Below, piece after piece: positions 7,813-15,740 of a stretch of DNA of 40,136 bases. The stretch is from Granulosicoccus sp. (GTDB taxonomy: Bacteria; Pseudomonadota; Gammaproteobacteria; Granulosicoccales; Granulosicoccaceae). A model generated the notes under the pieces. That model was not told where the DNA came from. It saw only the letters and a program-made list of their open reading frames with translations, and made no database searches. The stretch is from NCBI GenBank assembly GCA_013002205.1, contig JABDKN010000213.1, positions 1 to 40,136 of the forward strand. The letters run 5' to 3'. The position numbers were made by a program, and so were the translations under genes. Positions within the stretch are counted from its first letter, which is position 1; every line of letters begins with the position of its first letter.

Positions 7813-8427
7813 CTATTGGCTGCGTACATAGATCGGAAAGGCGGTATTGATCCCGCCGCGACTGGACGTGTAACCCTGGATGGTAAATCCGAGCCCCGAC
7901 GGGCCTTCGAACGGCTGTGCCTGTGGATCGGGGCTGCCGGAATAGGCATTCAGCACCGCCTGTAACACTTCTTCGTGAGAGAGGGAGTCGGGGAAAAAAC
8001 TAGAAAATTTTCCTCTCCACTGTTCACCGTCATGTATCTCGACGGCTGCCGTATAGACACCGGCACGGTTGGGCAGGTCGCGAATGGATTTGACACGTGC
8101 TCCGGCAGGATCCCGCCCACCAGGGCGTGCGTGGTAACCCACGGGCTTGCCACTGCGGTTGATCTCACCGTAGAAGATATGCCACTGATTGATATTCGGA
8201 TCGGTCTTGCTCCACTGGGCGTAGTCCTTGTGCACCTCCCCGGGTGCCTGATCACCGGCATTGATGAAGGCGTGGCTATCGTCGCTGCGCAGTACATCCG
8301 TTGCGCTGCCATTCGCACCGCGCGACAGCGCATTGAGGTCGATGCCAAACTGGTCGAGGTTGACACCGAGCGCCACCAATATGACGGCAATGATCGGAAT
8401 ATACCGTTTGTATCTCTTCACATTCAT
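7813..8427 (-). CDS. Membrane-anchored EndoU-type (bacterial EndoU) ribonuclease
   Basis: A 204-residue protein with an N-terminal hydrophobic segment (about residues 8-24), which reads as an uncleaved signal anchor or signal peptide, and a C-terminal domain resembling bacterial EndoU nucleases. Supporting blocks are WHIFYGEINRSGKPVGYHAR (82-101), R-A-G-V-Y-T-A-A-V-E-I (121-131), WRGKFSSFFPDS (137-148) and the closing YTSSRGGINTAFP (186-198). By analogy with EndoU enzymes, the two histidines H83 and H99 and lysine K140 would be the catalytic triad. Family members cut single-stranded RNA after U and often occur as C-terminal toxins of large contact-dependent inhibition or polymorphic toxin proteins. 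Here the domain stands alone with a membrane/export signal, and no small cytoplasmic immunity gene follows. The start ATG has AGGA 4 bases upstream. Export and toxicity are inference. Confidence 0.78.
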   Translation of the reverse strand: MNVKRYKRYIPIIAVILVALGVNLDQFGIDLNALSRGANGSATDVLRSDDSHAFINAGDQAPGEVHKDYAQWSKTDPNINQWHIFYGEINRSGKPVGYHARPGGRDPAGARVKSIRDLPNRAGVYTAAVEIHDGEQWRGKFSSFFPDSLSHEEVLQAVLNAYSGSPDPQAQPFEGPSGLGFTIQGYTSSRGGINTAFPIYVRSQ

Positions 8428-9065
8428 TTGTCCTGATTGGATATCCCTAACCTAGTCCATTGAGATTGACAAGTCGACTGCGCACCGGGCCGCTGGTGAG
8501 GAATCCGGTCCAATTGCTGAAGAAACCGGGCGTACACGGCAATAAGATGCATAGGCACCTGAAAATTCTCCAGATGCCCCTACTCGATATTACGGGTGTT
8601 TACGCGGTTGGGCTTCGTTGTCGAGCCGCTACTCATCGAGCCTGAGCCCATCGACAGCACAATCGCAGATATCCGCCAGAACTTTGTCGCAACAGTGGTC
8701 AAGGACGAGGATCCTGATACGATTCTCGTGGTCTGTCGGTATACCGGAGAAACCAGCGTCTCCCGGTACGTGATGATGCCGGTGGCCGGTTCATCGATCC
8801 GGTGAACAGTGGTTGCATGGATCAAACTGGATATGCCCCGTATGCGTATACCTTTGCTTAATACCTTTGGATTCGATGTGCAAACGAACAATGACGACGA
8901 CGGTGCTCAATATTTTGCGTGGTGTGCGTGGCACAGCGATCCAGGTAGGGACAATACCTGGCGATTCCCTTGCGAATGGGCTGAGAGTGGATTGAACGTG
9001 CATACAGATAGCCGGCGTGGTCGTCACCGGTCGGACTCCAGTGTGCGATACGGCGTGCCTGGCCA
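8428..9065. other. Long intergenic region with one weak small reading frame
   Basis: This stretch of 638 bases separates the divergent EndoU and MFS genes. I recognise no conserved gene, RNA, repeat array or operator in it. Several frames are open for 60-115 codons on both strands, but only the one ending at 8805 (listed separately) has protein-like composition. It should carry the promoters of both flanking genes; I cannot point to convincing -35/-10 pairs. Confidence 0.5.
8596..8805 (+). CDS. Possible small hypothetical protein or gene remnant
   Basis: A GTG-started frame of 69 codons in the otherwise empty region. The part from residue 7 on is acidic and evenly composed (VVEPLLIEPEPIDSTIADIR, DEDPDTILVVCRYTGETSVS) with codons favouring G/C at the third position, as in the real genes around it. 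There is no clear ribosome site, and the frame stays open back to 8563, so it may be the end of a decayed gene rather than an intact one. I do not recognise a family. Confidence 0.28.
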   Translation: MFTRLGFVVEPLLIEPEPIDSTIADIRQNFVATVVKDEDPDTILVVCRYTGETSVSRYVMMPVAGSSIR

Positions 9066-10400
9066 TTGAGCAGATCTTCTTTGCCTGCGCATATGCTGGC
9101 GGCCTACGGAAGCCTTGCCTTCCCGCTGGCCGCAGCATTTATTGCATTGCAGGTCATCGTGCCAACCTACTATGCTGAATCGACGTCACTGAGTCTGGGT
9201 GCGATTGGGGGTCTGCTGTTACTGGCAAGACTGGTGGACACGGTGACTGATCCTGTGGTGGGGTACTGGTCAGATCAGTCAGGCACCCGGTTCGGTCGGC
9301 GAAAAGTTTTCGTGGTCGTGGCGGCTCCCATGATTGCGGTGTCGGTCTGGTTCCTGTTCAATCCGCCGGCGGATGCTGGAGGGCCCTATCTGCTGTGGTG
9401 GACGGTTGCGATTTACGTTGCAGGCACCCTGTCCATCGTGCCCACCAGTGCATGGGCGGCGGAGCTTTCGGATGACTATCATCAACGCAGTCTGGTCACC
9501 GGTGTGCGAGTCGCATTCGGCATTGCTGGTACTCTCGCAGCATTGCTCGTGCCGGCATTGTCAGGTGGTGATGCGGAGAATCTGGGATCAAGCTTGCAGG
9601 GCATAACCATGCTGGTGCTGCTTACGCTGGCTGTTTCCACACTATGGGCGGCGTGGAAAGTGCCAGACACGGCCATCACTCACCTGCCAAGCCAATCCAT
9701 TCGCGCCGCATGGCAATTGATGACAGCGAAGAACCCGTTTCGGCAGTTGCTGTTCAGCTTCCTGCTCAATGCAGTCGGGAATGCCATTCCCGCCACACTG
9801 TTCCTGCTCTACGTCACGCATGTGTTGCAGGTCCCCGCACAGGCTGGCGTCTTCCTGTTTCTCTACTTTGTTTCAGCGGCTGTTGCCGTGCCGTTCTGGG
9901 TTGCACTGTCACGACGTTTCGGCAAACACAACACCTGGTCGGTCGCCATGCTGCTGGCCTGCCTGTTTTTCGGTTGGACGCCGTTTCTCGACGAAACGAT
10001 GGTGTGGTGGTTTTACCTGATCGTGGCCGCGACTGGTTTTGCCACGGGGGCGGATCTGGCATTGCCTGCTTCGATCAATGCCGATGTGATCGAATGGGAT
10101 GCACTGGAGAGCGGCTATCGACGGCCAGGGCTGTTCTTCGCGCTGTGGGGGACGGCCACCAAGCTCTCCTACGCACTGGCGGTCGGTATTGCCTTTCCAT
10201 TGCTGGAACTGGCAGGTTTCAGTGCCACGGCGACAAATTCTGCAACGTCACTGTGGTGGCTTGCGTTGCTCTATGGAGGGCCAGCGATTCTGTTCAAGCT
10301 GGCTGCCATCGCCGGTATGCGCGGCTATCCGATCAATGAGGCCGTACACTTGCGCATGTGTGAAGAACTGGCCAGGCAGGATGAACCCCGGGTTGGATAG
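9066..10400 (+). CDS. MFS transporter, glycoside-pentoside-hexuronide (GPH):cation symporter type
   Basis: A 444-residue, about 12-helix inner-membrane transporter. The first loop contains DTVTDPVVGYWSDQSGTRFG followed by R-R-K, the GPH/MelB-type signature in which the Asp residues line the cation and sugar site. The second half has W-D-A-L-E-S-G-Y-R-R near residue 350, the typical equivalent motif before helix 10. GPH members import sugars or glycosides with Na+ or H+, though many related proteins carry unrelated solutes, so the substrate is open. The start is uncertain: TTG 9066 keeps the full first helix (L-P-A-H-M-L-A-A-Y-G); the ATG at 9093 trims nine residues. Neither has a strong ribosome site. 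It is convergent with the SNF2 helicase, 31 bases away. Confidence 0.85.
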   Translation: MSRSSLPAHMLAAYGSLAFPLAAAFIALQVIVPTYYAESTSLSLGAIGGLLLLARLVDTVTDPVVGYWSDQSGTRFGRRKVFVVVAAPMIAVSVWFLFNPPADAGGPYLLWWTVAIYVAGTLSIVPTSAWAAELSDDYHQRSLVTGVRVAFGIAGTLAALLVPALSGGDAENLGSSLQGITMLVLLTLAVSTLWAAWKVPDTAITHLPSQSIRAAWQLMTAKNPFRQLLFSFLLNAVGNAIPATLFLLYVTHVLQVPAQAGVFLFLYFVSAAVAVPFWVALSRRFGKHNTWSVAMLLACLFFGWTPFLDETMVWWFYLIVAATGFATGADLALPASINADVIEWDALESGYRRPGLFFALWGTATKLSYALAVGIAFPLLELAGFSATATNSATSLWWLALLYGGPAILFKLAAIAGMRGYPINEAVHLRMCEELARQDEPRVG

Positions 10401-10433
10401 AGTGGTGTCTCTGGTTTGACAGAGTGGTGTCTC
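10399..10433. repeat. 13-bp direct repeat across the end of the MFS gene
   Basis: AGAGTGGTGTCTC occurs at 10399-10411 and again at 10421-10433, a 22-base period. The first copy starts on the last two bases of the MFS stop codon and the second reaches the stop codon of the convergent helicase gene. It looks like a short tandem duplication in the 31-base gap. Confidence 0.7.
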
Positions 10434-13400
10434 AGGCAGCAGAGGCATCTGTATCACTGTTCGCGGCAAACAGGTCCATGATGTCATCAGCGGTCAAGCT
10501 CTGGAGTGCCGTCGCCTCTGTCTGGTTGACCGTCTGGTCGGCGAGCAGTTTTTTATGCTGTTGCATGGCCATGATCTTCTCTTCCACCGTATTGCTGGCC
10601 ACGAGCTTGTAGATGAATACCGGTTTGGTCTGGCCGATTCGATGGGCCCGGTCACTGGCCTGGCTCTCCACTGCCGGATTCCACCAGGGATCGTAGTGAA
10701 TGACGGTGTCCGCTGCGGTCAGATTCAAACCAGTTCCACCTGCCTTCAGGCTGATAAGAAACAACGGCACGTCACCGTGCTGAAATGAATCGATGACTTC
10801 GTCGCGCTTGCGTGTGCGTCCCGTCAGTTTCACGTAGCGCATATTGCGTTTCTCCAGTTCCGCCTCGATGAGTCCGAGCATTTCGGTGAACTGGGAAAAC
10901 AGCAGGATTTTCTTGCCTTCATCGATAAGCTCATCGAGCATGGACATCAGCAATTCGGTTTTGGCGGATTCGTGCAGGCCACGCGCACTGTCGAGTTTCA
11001 CCAAAGCAGGGTGACAGCAGGTCTGGCGCAGCTTCAGCAAGGCATCCAGCATTTCAATATGACTGCGTGCCAGACCACGCTCGGCCAGCAGCGCGCGCAC
11101 ACGCTGCTCCATACTGACACGGATACTCTCATAGAGTCTGGCCTGCCTGGGTTCCAGCGTGACTTCCCTGATGATCTCGGTTTTTGGCGGCAGTTCGGTG
11201 GCGACCTGTTCCTTGCGTCGCCGCAGCAGGAATGGTCTGATCAGGGCGCCAAGCCGTGATTGTCTTTCCAGGCTGCCGTGGGTTTCGATGGGTGTGCGGA
11301 AGTAGCGATTGAAGTGTTTTCGAGAGCCGAGAAATCCGGGCATCAGGAAGTCAAACTGCGACCACAATTCACCCAGATGGTTTTCCAGTGGTGTACCGGT
11401 CAGACAGATACGCCGCTCGATGGTCAGCGTTTTCAGCGCCTGGGTGACCTTGGCCGTCGGATTCTTGATGGCCTGTGCCTCGTCGAGCACGATGCAGCCG
11501 AACTGTTGTTTGCCCAGCAGTTCTATATCCCGCGTGACCAGTGCATAGCTGGTAATGACGATATCCACGGGGTTGGCCGTCAGGTCATCCAGTTTGCGCC
11601 CGGTACCGTGCCAGATCAGCGTCCTGAGTGTCGGCGTGAAGCGTGCCGCTTCGCGTTGCCAGTTGCCCAGCAAACTGGTGGGTGCCACGATGAGCGTGGG
11701 TTGAACAAGTCGTCCGCGGTCGCGCTCCTGCTGAATATGTCCCAGAGTCTGAACGGTTTTCCCCAGACCCATGTCGTCGGCCAGAATGCCGTTGAAACCG
11801 TACTCGGCCAGGAAACCCAGCCACGAAATGCCATCAAGCTGGTAGGGACGCAGCGTGGCTTGTACATTGGCCGGTTTTTCGGTGCGCTGGATGCCCTGGA
11901 AATTGCGCAGTCGTTCTGCCAGATCAAAGATATGCTGTGCCTGATTCCAGGCGACCGTGACACCTTGTTTCTGCCAGTGACTTTCCAACTGGTCCAGTGT
12001 GGCAGCACGTTGCCTGGGCAGGCGCAAGTGCTCTTTACCGGTCGGATCGTCGTACAGCTCCAGCAGCGTTTCGGCTACTGGTGCAAACACCTCCGGTGAC
12101 ACTTCCAGCCATTGTCCATCAGCTGCCTGCAACAGGATGGAACTGTCACGGGAATCTCCCTGCAGCCAGTCGATGACCAGTGGCAGCAGGTCGAAATCCT
12201 GCCCGTCATGCCTGAGCTTCAAGGCCATATCGAACCAGTTGGATGTGGTTTCGCTGACCGTGGCTTCGATCTGAGTGACGGACTGAAAACTCAGGTCGAA
12301 GGGTTCACGCACCTGTACGGTCCAGCCGCGATTGACCAGCTCAGAACGTTCATCGAGCAACTCGCGCCAGGAATGTGCAATGCGCTGCACATCCAGGGCG
12401 CGAGGTTGTTTGTCGGCGCGTGAATAGAACTCGGCATCGTTGGCCTGTGCCGATTCGAATTCGGGGAACTGCTTGCCGAAATCCACCGCGTAACGTAACT
12501 CCGCTGGCAGATCCCGTTTGAGCACGAGCGGTTTGCCGTCGGGTGTCTTGCCTTCCAGCGTGGCATCCGCTTCCATCCCGTCGAAAGGCAGAAGATAGTC
12601 AGCGTAACGAAACTTTATGGAGGCGAAGAAATCGCGGATATCGGGACTGTCGTCACGCGACTGCAGCACCAGTACCGGCTTGGGAGCTTCATCGATGCGG
12701 ACGAAATTGGGAGCCCTGGGCAAGGGCAGGCTGGTGTCCGGCAGGCGTGATGCCAGATAGTTGCTCACCGCCTGGGCGTGTGCCTCGGGCAGGGGTGGTG
12801 CCTTGACGAACTGCGTAAGCAGTCCGACAGGCGGCGAGTTTTCCAGTAATCCCGCGGTGTGTCTTTGCTCATCGACATACCAGGGCGGGTCGGCAGGAAT
12901 CAGGGTCCAGTCTTCGACACCTGGTACACGGGTGGTCAGCGAAAAGCAGTCCTTGTCGTCAAGCTGCCAATCGAAGGCCAGTACCCGGGTGGAGCTGCGG
13001 CGCAAGGGCTCTTCACGGTTGGGGCCCCAGAAACAACGTTCGCAGTCGACGAGTTTATTCATCAGCAAGTGGCCGATGTCACCGTCCACGGTCAGGTCCC
13101 GGAATGAAAAATCACTCTGGCGACCGATGGCAAGTTCCAGTATCGCCCGGTCGCTGTGCAGCACCCAGTCAGGGTGGTAGAAGTGGCCATTGTACCGGTA
13201 GGGAGTCTCCTTGCCATAACCACCGCGTTTGAGCAGACGGCTCTGCAGTATCTGCAGTGTGATGCCGGTCTGGCTCTGCGTCAGTGCCGTACGGTCCAGT
13301 TGATAGAACAGCAGCGGTTCACCCGGTTCGTGGTGTTCATGGGCAGGTGCCGCCTTGCGTCCCTGTTCTACCACTTTCTGCAGCCACCGGTTGACTGCAC

Positions 13401-13719
13401 GCAACGCCTGGTCATCCGGAGTCGGTGTCGCAGTCTGCCGCTCGATCCAGCCCAGCAGTGAAGCCGCAACGTGCTTGCAGTTGTAGCGGACAGGGCATGA
13501 GCATTCGCCATCGAAACGATGAGGTGCGATGATGATGCGCACATGGTAGGGCTCTGCCTGGCTACCCTGGACCGTGCCGTAGAGAATGTTGCCGTCGGCG
13601 ATCCAATCCAGTTCCTGCACTGCACCACTGGCCTTGTATACCTGGCCGCGAGATGTTGCCACCGAACCGCACAGTTCGATGACGTCGTCAAAATTGAGTA
13701 CACGAGGCTGATTGTTCAC
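10432..13719 (-). CDS. SWIM zinc-finger SNF2-family DNA helicase/ATPase
   Basis: About 1095 residues. An N-terminal SWIM zinc finger (C-S-C-P-V-R-Y-N-C-K-H, about residues 72-82) is followed by a long middle region (about 100-600) of the type found in bacterial SNF2 proteins, then a complete Swi2/Snf2 ATPase. Visible motifs are the Walker A LADDMGLGKT near 650, the DEAQ box near 745, LTGTPLEN, and in the second RecA lobe LFSQFTEML, S-L-K-A-G-G-T-G-L-N-L-T and DRAHRIGQ. Such proteins translocate on double-stranded DNA and are linked to transcription recycling or repair (RapA/HepA relatives); SWIM-SNF2 proteins of this layout are common in bacteria without an agreed role. The frame is open to a GTG at 13767; I prefer the GTG at 13719, which has AGCAGG 12 bases upstream and leaves room for the divergent choX promoter, but the start is uncertain. 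Confidence 0.9.
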   Translation of the reverse strand: MNNQPRVLNFDDVIELCGSVATSRGQVYKASGAVQELDWIADGNILYGTVQGSQAEPYHVRIIIAPHRFDGECSCPVRYNCKHVAASLLGWIERQTATPTPDDQALRAVNRWLQKVVEQGRKAAPAHEHHEPGEPLLFYQLDRTALTQSQTGITLQILQSRLLKRGGYGKETPYRYNGHFYHPDWVLHSDRAILELAIGRQSDFSFRDLTVDGDIGHLLMNKLVDCERCFWGPNREEPLRRSSTRVLAFDWQLDDKDCFSLTTRVPGVEDWTLIPADPPWYVDEQRHTAGLLENSPPVGLLTQFVKAPPLPEAHAQAVSNYLASRLPDTSLPLPRAPNFVRIDEAPKPVLVLQSRDDSPDIRDFFASIKFRYADYLLPFDGMEADATLEGKTPDGKPLVLKRDLPAELRYAVDFGKQFPEFESAQANDAEFYSRADKQPRALDVQRIAHSWRELLDERSELVNRGWTVQVREPFDLSFQSVTQIEATVSETTSNWFDMALKLRHDGQDFDLLPLVIDWLQGDSRDSSILLQAADGQWLEVSPEVFAPVAETLLELYDDPTGKEHLRLPRQRAATLDQLESHWQKQGVTVAWNQAQHIFDLAERLRNFQGIQRTEKPANVQATLRPYQLDGISWLGFLAEYGFNGILADDMGLGKTVQTLGHIQQERDRGRLVQPTLIVAPTSLLGNWQREAARFTPTLRTLIWHGTGRKLDDLTANPVDIVITSYALVTRDIELLGKQQFGCIVLDEAQAIKNPTAKVTQALKTLTIERRICLTGTPLENHLGELWSQFDFLMPGFLGSRKHFNRYFRTPIETHGSLERQSRLGALIRPFLLRRRKEQVATELPPKTEIIREVTLEPRQARLYESIRVSMEQRVRALLAERGLARSHIEMLDALLKLRQTCCHPALVKLDSARGLHESAKTELLMSMLDELIDEGKKILLFSQFTEMLGLIEAELEKRNMRYVKLTGRTRKRDEVIDSFQHGDVPLFLISLKAGGTGLNLTAADTVIHYDPWWNPAVESQASDRAHRIGQTKPVFIYKLVASNTVEEKIMAMQQHKKLLADQTVNQTEATALQSLTADDIMDLFAANSDTDASAA

Positions 13720-13726
13720 CGGAGAA

Positions 13727-13757
13727 TTGTACCTGCTACAGACAATTGGTTTATGCT
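13727..13757 (+). promoter_or_regulatory. Weak sigma70-type promoter candidate for choXWV
   Basis: TTGTAC at 13727-13732 and TATGCT at 13752-13757 are separated by 19 bases (or TTATGC with 18). They lie 29-59 bases before the choX start in the gap between divergent genes. The spacing is longer than ideal, so this is only a candidate. Confidence 0.25.
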
Positions 13758-13785
13758 CAAGCGACACCTTTTAGAAGAGATCGTG

Positions 13786-14790
13786 ATGGAAATGCTGAAT
13801 TTGCCCAGCGCTCTGGGCGTACCTGGCGGCAAAGCCGTCCGGTGGAGCACCCGTGCCGGAACCCTGACTACACTTGTCGTGGCCACAGTTATCGCAGCGA
13901 CACCGGCCATGTCCGCCGAACCCGAGACCTGCAAGAGCGTAAGATTTTCCGACGTGGGATGGACGGATATAACGGCCACCACGGCGCTGGCGTCCACCGT
14001 ATTGCAATCCATAGGCTACGATGCCGAAGCGCAGGTACTCAGTGTGCCGGTTACCTATACCTCGTTGAAGAACGGTGACATCGACGTGTTCCTGGGTAAC
14101 TGGATGCCTACCATGGAGGCCGATATTGCCCCATACCGGGAAGACGGATCGGTGCAGACGGTTCGTACCAACCTGGAGGGTGCCAAGTACACACTGGCGG
14201 TCAACGAGGCGGCGGCTGATCTGGGTATCACCGATTTTTCCGACATTGCCGCTCACGCTGAGGCGCTGGATGAAAGCATCTACGGCATCGAGCCTGGTAA
14301 TGATGGAAACCGCCTGATTCAGGACATGATCGATAGCGACGCCTTTGGACTGAAGGATTTCAAGGTGGTGGAGTCCAGCGAGCAGGGTATGCTGGCCCAG
14401 GTGGCCCGCGCCAGCAAACGTGATGAGCCGGTGGTGTTCCTGGGCTGGGAGCCACATCCCATGAACGCCAACTTCGAACTGACATATCTGCAGGGTGGCG
14501 ATGATTTCTTTGGTCCGAATCTGGGTGGTGCCACCGTTGCAACCAATGTCCGTGCCGGGTATGTCGAGGAATGTCCTAATGTCGGGCAGCTGTTGAAGAA
14601 TCTGTCCTTTACACTGGCCATGGAAAACGAGGTCATGGCAGCCATTCTCGACGATGGCGAGGATCCGTTGGATGCGGCAGCAGCGTGGTTGACTGCCAAC
14701 CCGGACACGCTCGATGGCTGGCTGGATGGCGTTACCACGTTCGCGGGTGAGCCGGCGCTGGACGCAGCCCGTTCTGCATTGGGCTTGTAG
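13786..14790 (+). CDS. choX: Choline ABC transporter, periplasmic substrate-binding protein
   Basis: A 334-residue periplasmic binding protein of the glycine-betaine/choline (OpuAC) class. A long signal peptide ends with A-T-P-A-M-S-A around residue 44. The mature part begins with VRFSDVGWTDITATTA, the hallmark opening of ChoX proteins, followed by FLGNWMPTME and VVFLGWEPHPMN, which supply aromatic residues for the quaternary-amine cage. ChoX delivers choline to the ChoW/ChoV importer; choline is then used as an osmoprotectant precursor or carbon/nitrogen source. The ATG at 13786 follows AGAAGAGA by 5 bases; longer in-frame extensions run into the SNF2 promoter region and lack a signal peptide at the start. 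It is the first gene of choX-choW-choV. Confidence 0.93.
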   Translation: MEMLNLPSALGVPGGKAVRWSTRAGTLTTLVVATVIAATPAMSAEPETCKSVRFSDVGWTDITATTALASTVLQSIGYDAEAQVLSVPVTYTSLKNGDIDVFLGNWMPTMEADIAPYREDGSVQTVRTNLEGAKYTLAVNEAAADLGITDFSDIAAHAEALDESIYGIEPGNDGNRLIQDMIDSDAFGLKDFKVVESSEQGMLAQVARASKRDEPVVFLGWEPHPMNANFELTYLQGGDDFFGPNLGGATVATNVRAGYVEECPNVGQLLKNLSFTLAMENEVMAAILDDGEDPLDAAAAWLTANPDTLDGWLDGVTTFAGEPALDAARSALGL

Positions 14791-14839
14791 GCCATCTACC
14801 TGATGCACCTGCGGTCCGGGACATGAGATAGCAGCTGAG

Positions 14840-15676
14840 GTGGAGTGGCTGACTGAAACCAAGGTACCGATCGGCAGCCTGATTGCCCGCTTCGTCGATT
14901 TTCTCAACGATCACGCAGCGGGCTTTTTCGATGCCATCTCCGATTCGCTTGGCTGGATGATCAATGGCACAACCGATCTGCTGCTAAGCGTACCGCCACT
15001 GGTTCTCATTGCTGTCATTACCGTGCTGGCCTGGGTTCTGCATCGCAGATGGGGCTTGACCGTGTTCACTGCACTGTCATTGCTGCTGATCATCAATCTC
15101 GGTTTGTGGGAAGAGACGGTTCAGACCCTGGTACTGGTGTTGTTCGCTACCTTGTTCTGCATGCTCATCGGCGTACCGCTCGGGATTCACGCCGCGCATC
15201 ATCCACGGCTCAATGCGGCGCTGCGACCCGTACTGGACCTGATGCAGACCATTCCCACGTTCGTGTACCTGATTCCCACTCTCATACTGTTTGGCCTGGG
15301 TGTGGTGCCCGGCCTGATTTCCACCATTGTATTTGCGCTCGCGGCACCGGTCAGATTGACCAGTCTGGGTATCTCGGAAGTTCCCAGAAGCCTGCTCGAG
15401 GCTGGTGAATCGTTCGGCTGTACGCGACTGCAGCAACTGTGGCGTATCGAATTGCCACATGCCATGCCGACGATACTGGCCGGTCTGACGCAATGCATCA
15501 TGCTGTCCTTGTCGATGGTGGTCATAGCGGCCCTGGTGGGTGCGGACGGTCTGGGTAAGCCGGTGGTCAGGGCGCTGAACACGGTGAATATCGAAAAGGG
15601 ATTCGAGGCGGGTCTGGCCATCGTGATCGTGGCCATTCTGCTTGACCGGCTATGTCGGCAGCGTCAGCCCCGATGA
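14840..15676 (+). CDS. choW: Choline ABC transporter, permease
   Basis: A 278-residue integral membrane permease with about six to seven hydrophobic helices. It carries the binding-protein-dependent transport signature around residues 175-205 (E-A-G-E-S-F-G-C-T), the EAA-type loop that docks on the ATPase. Sequence such as L-D-L-M-Q-T-I-P-T-F-V-Y-L-I-P and the flanking order choX-choW-choV identify it as the choline/glycine-betaine (ProW/OpuAB-like) type. The start is a GTG 49 bases after choX; the upstream GCTGAGG is a poor and very close ribosome site, so the exact start is less certain. The end is close to choV (64 bases before its chosen ATG). Confidence 0.92.
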   Translation: MEWLTETKVPIGSLIARFVDFLNDHAAGFFDAISDSLGWMINGTTDLLLSVPPLVLIAVITVLAWVLHRRWGLTVFTALSLLLIINLGLWEETVQTLVLVLFATLFCMLIGVPLGIHAAHHPRLNAALRPVLDLMQTIPTFVYLIPTLILFGLGVVPGLISTIVFALAAPVRLTSLGISEVPRSLLEAGESFGCTRLQQLWRIELPHAMPTILAGLTQCIMLSLSMVVIAALVGADGLGKPVVRALNTVNIEKGFEAGLAIVIVAILLDRLCRQRQPR

Positions 15677-15740
15677 TAGTCGGCAGCAGGCCACCAGCGC
15701 CCGGCAGACGGCCTGTCCTCGGATACGGGATCGCGTAGTG

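Noticed and set aside
8460-8645. 61-codon frame with ATG-like start between EndoU and MFS
   Set aside because: Arg/His-rich, no ribosome site, and overlaps the more plausible frame ending at 8805.
11260-12099. 279-codon open frame opposite the SNF2 helicase
   Set aside because: It mirrors the helicase coding strand, with no ribosome site and low-complexity Gln-rich content.
13771-14907. 378-codon open frame opposite choX
   Set aside because: choX on the other strand has a signal peptide and full family motifs; the antisense frame has none.
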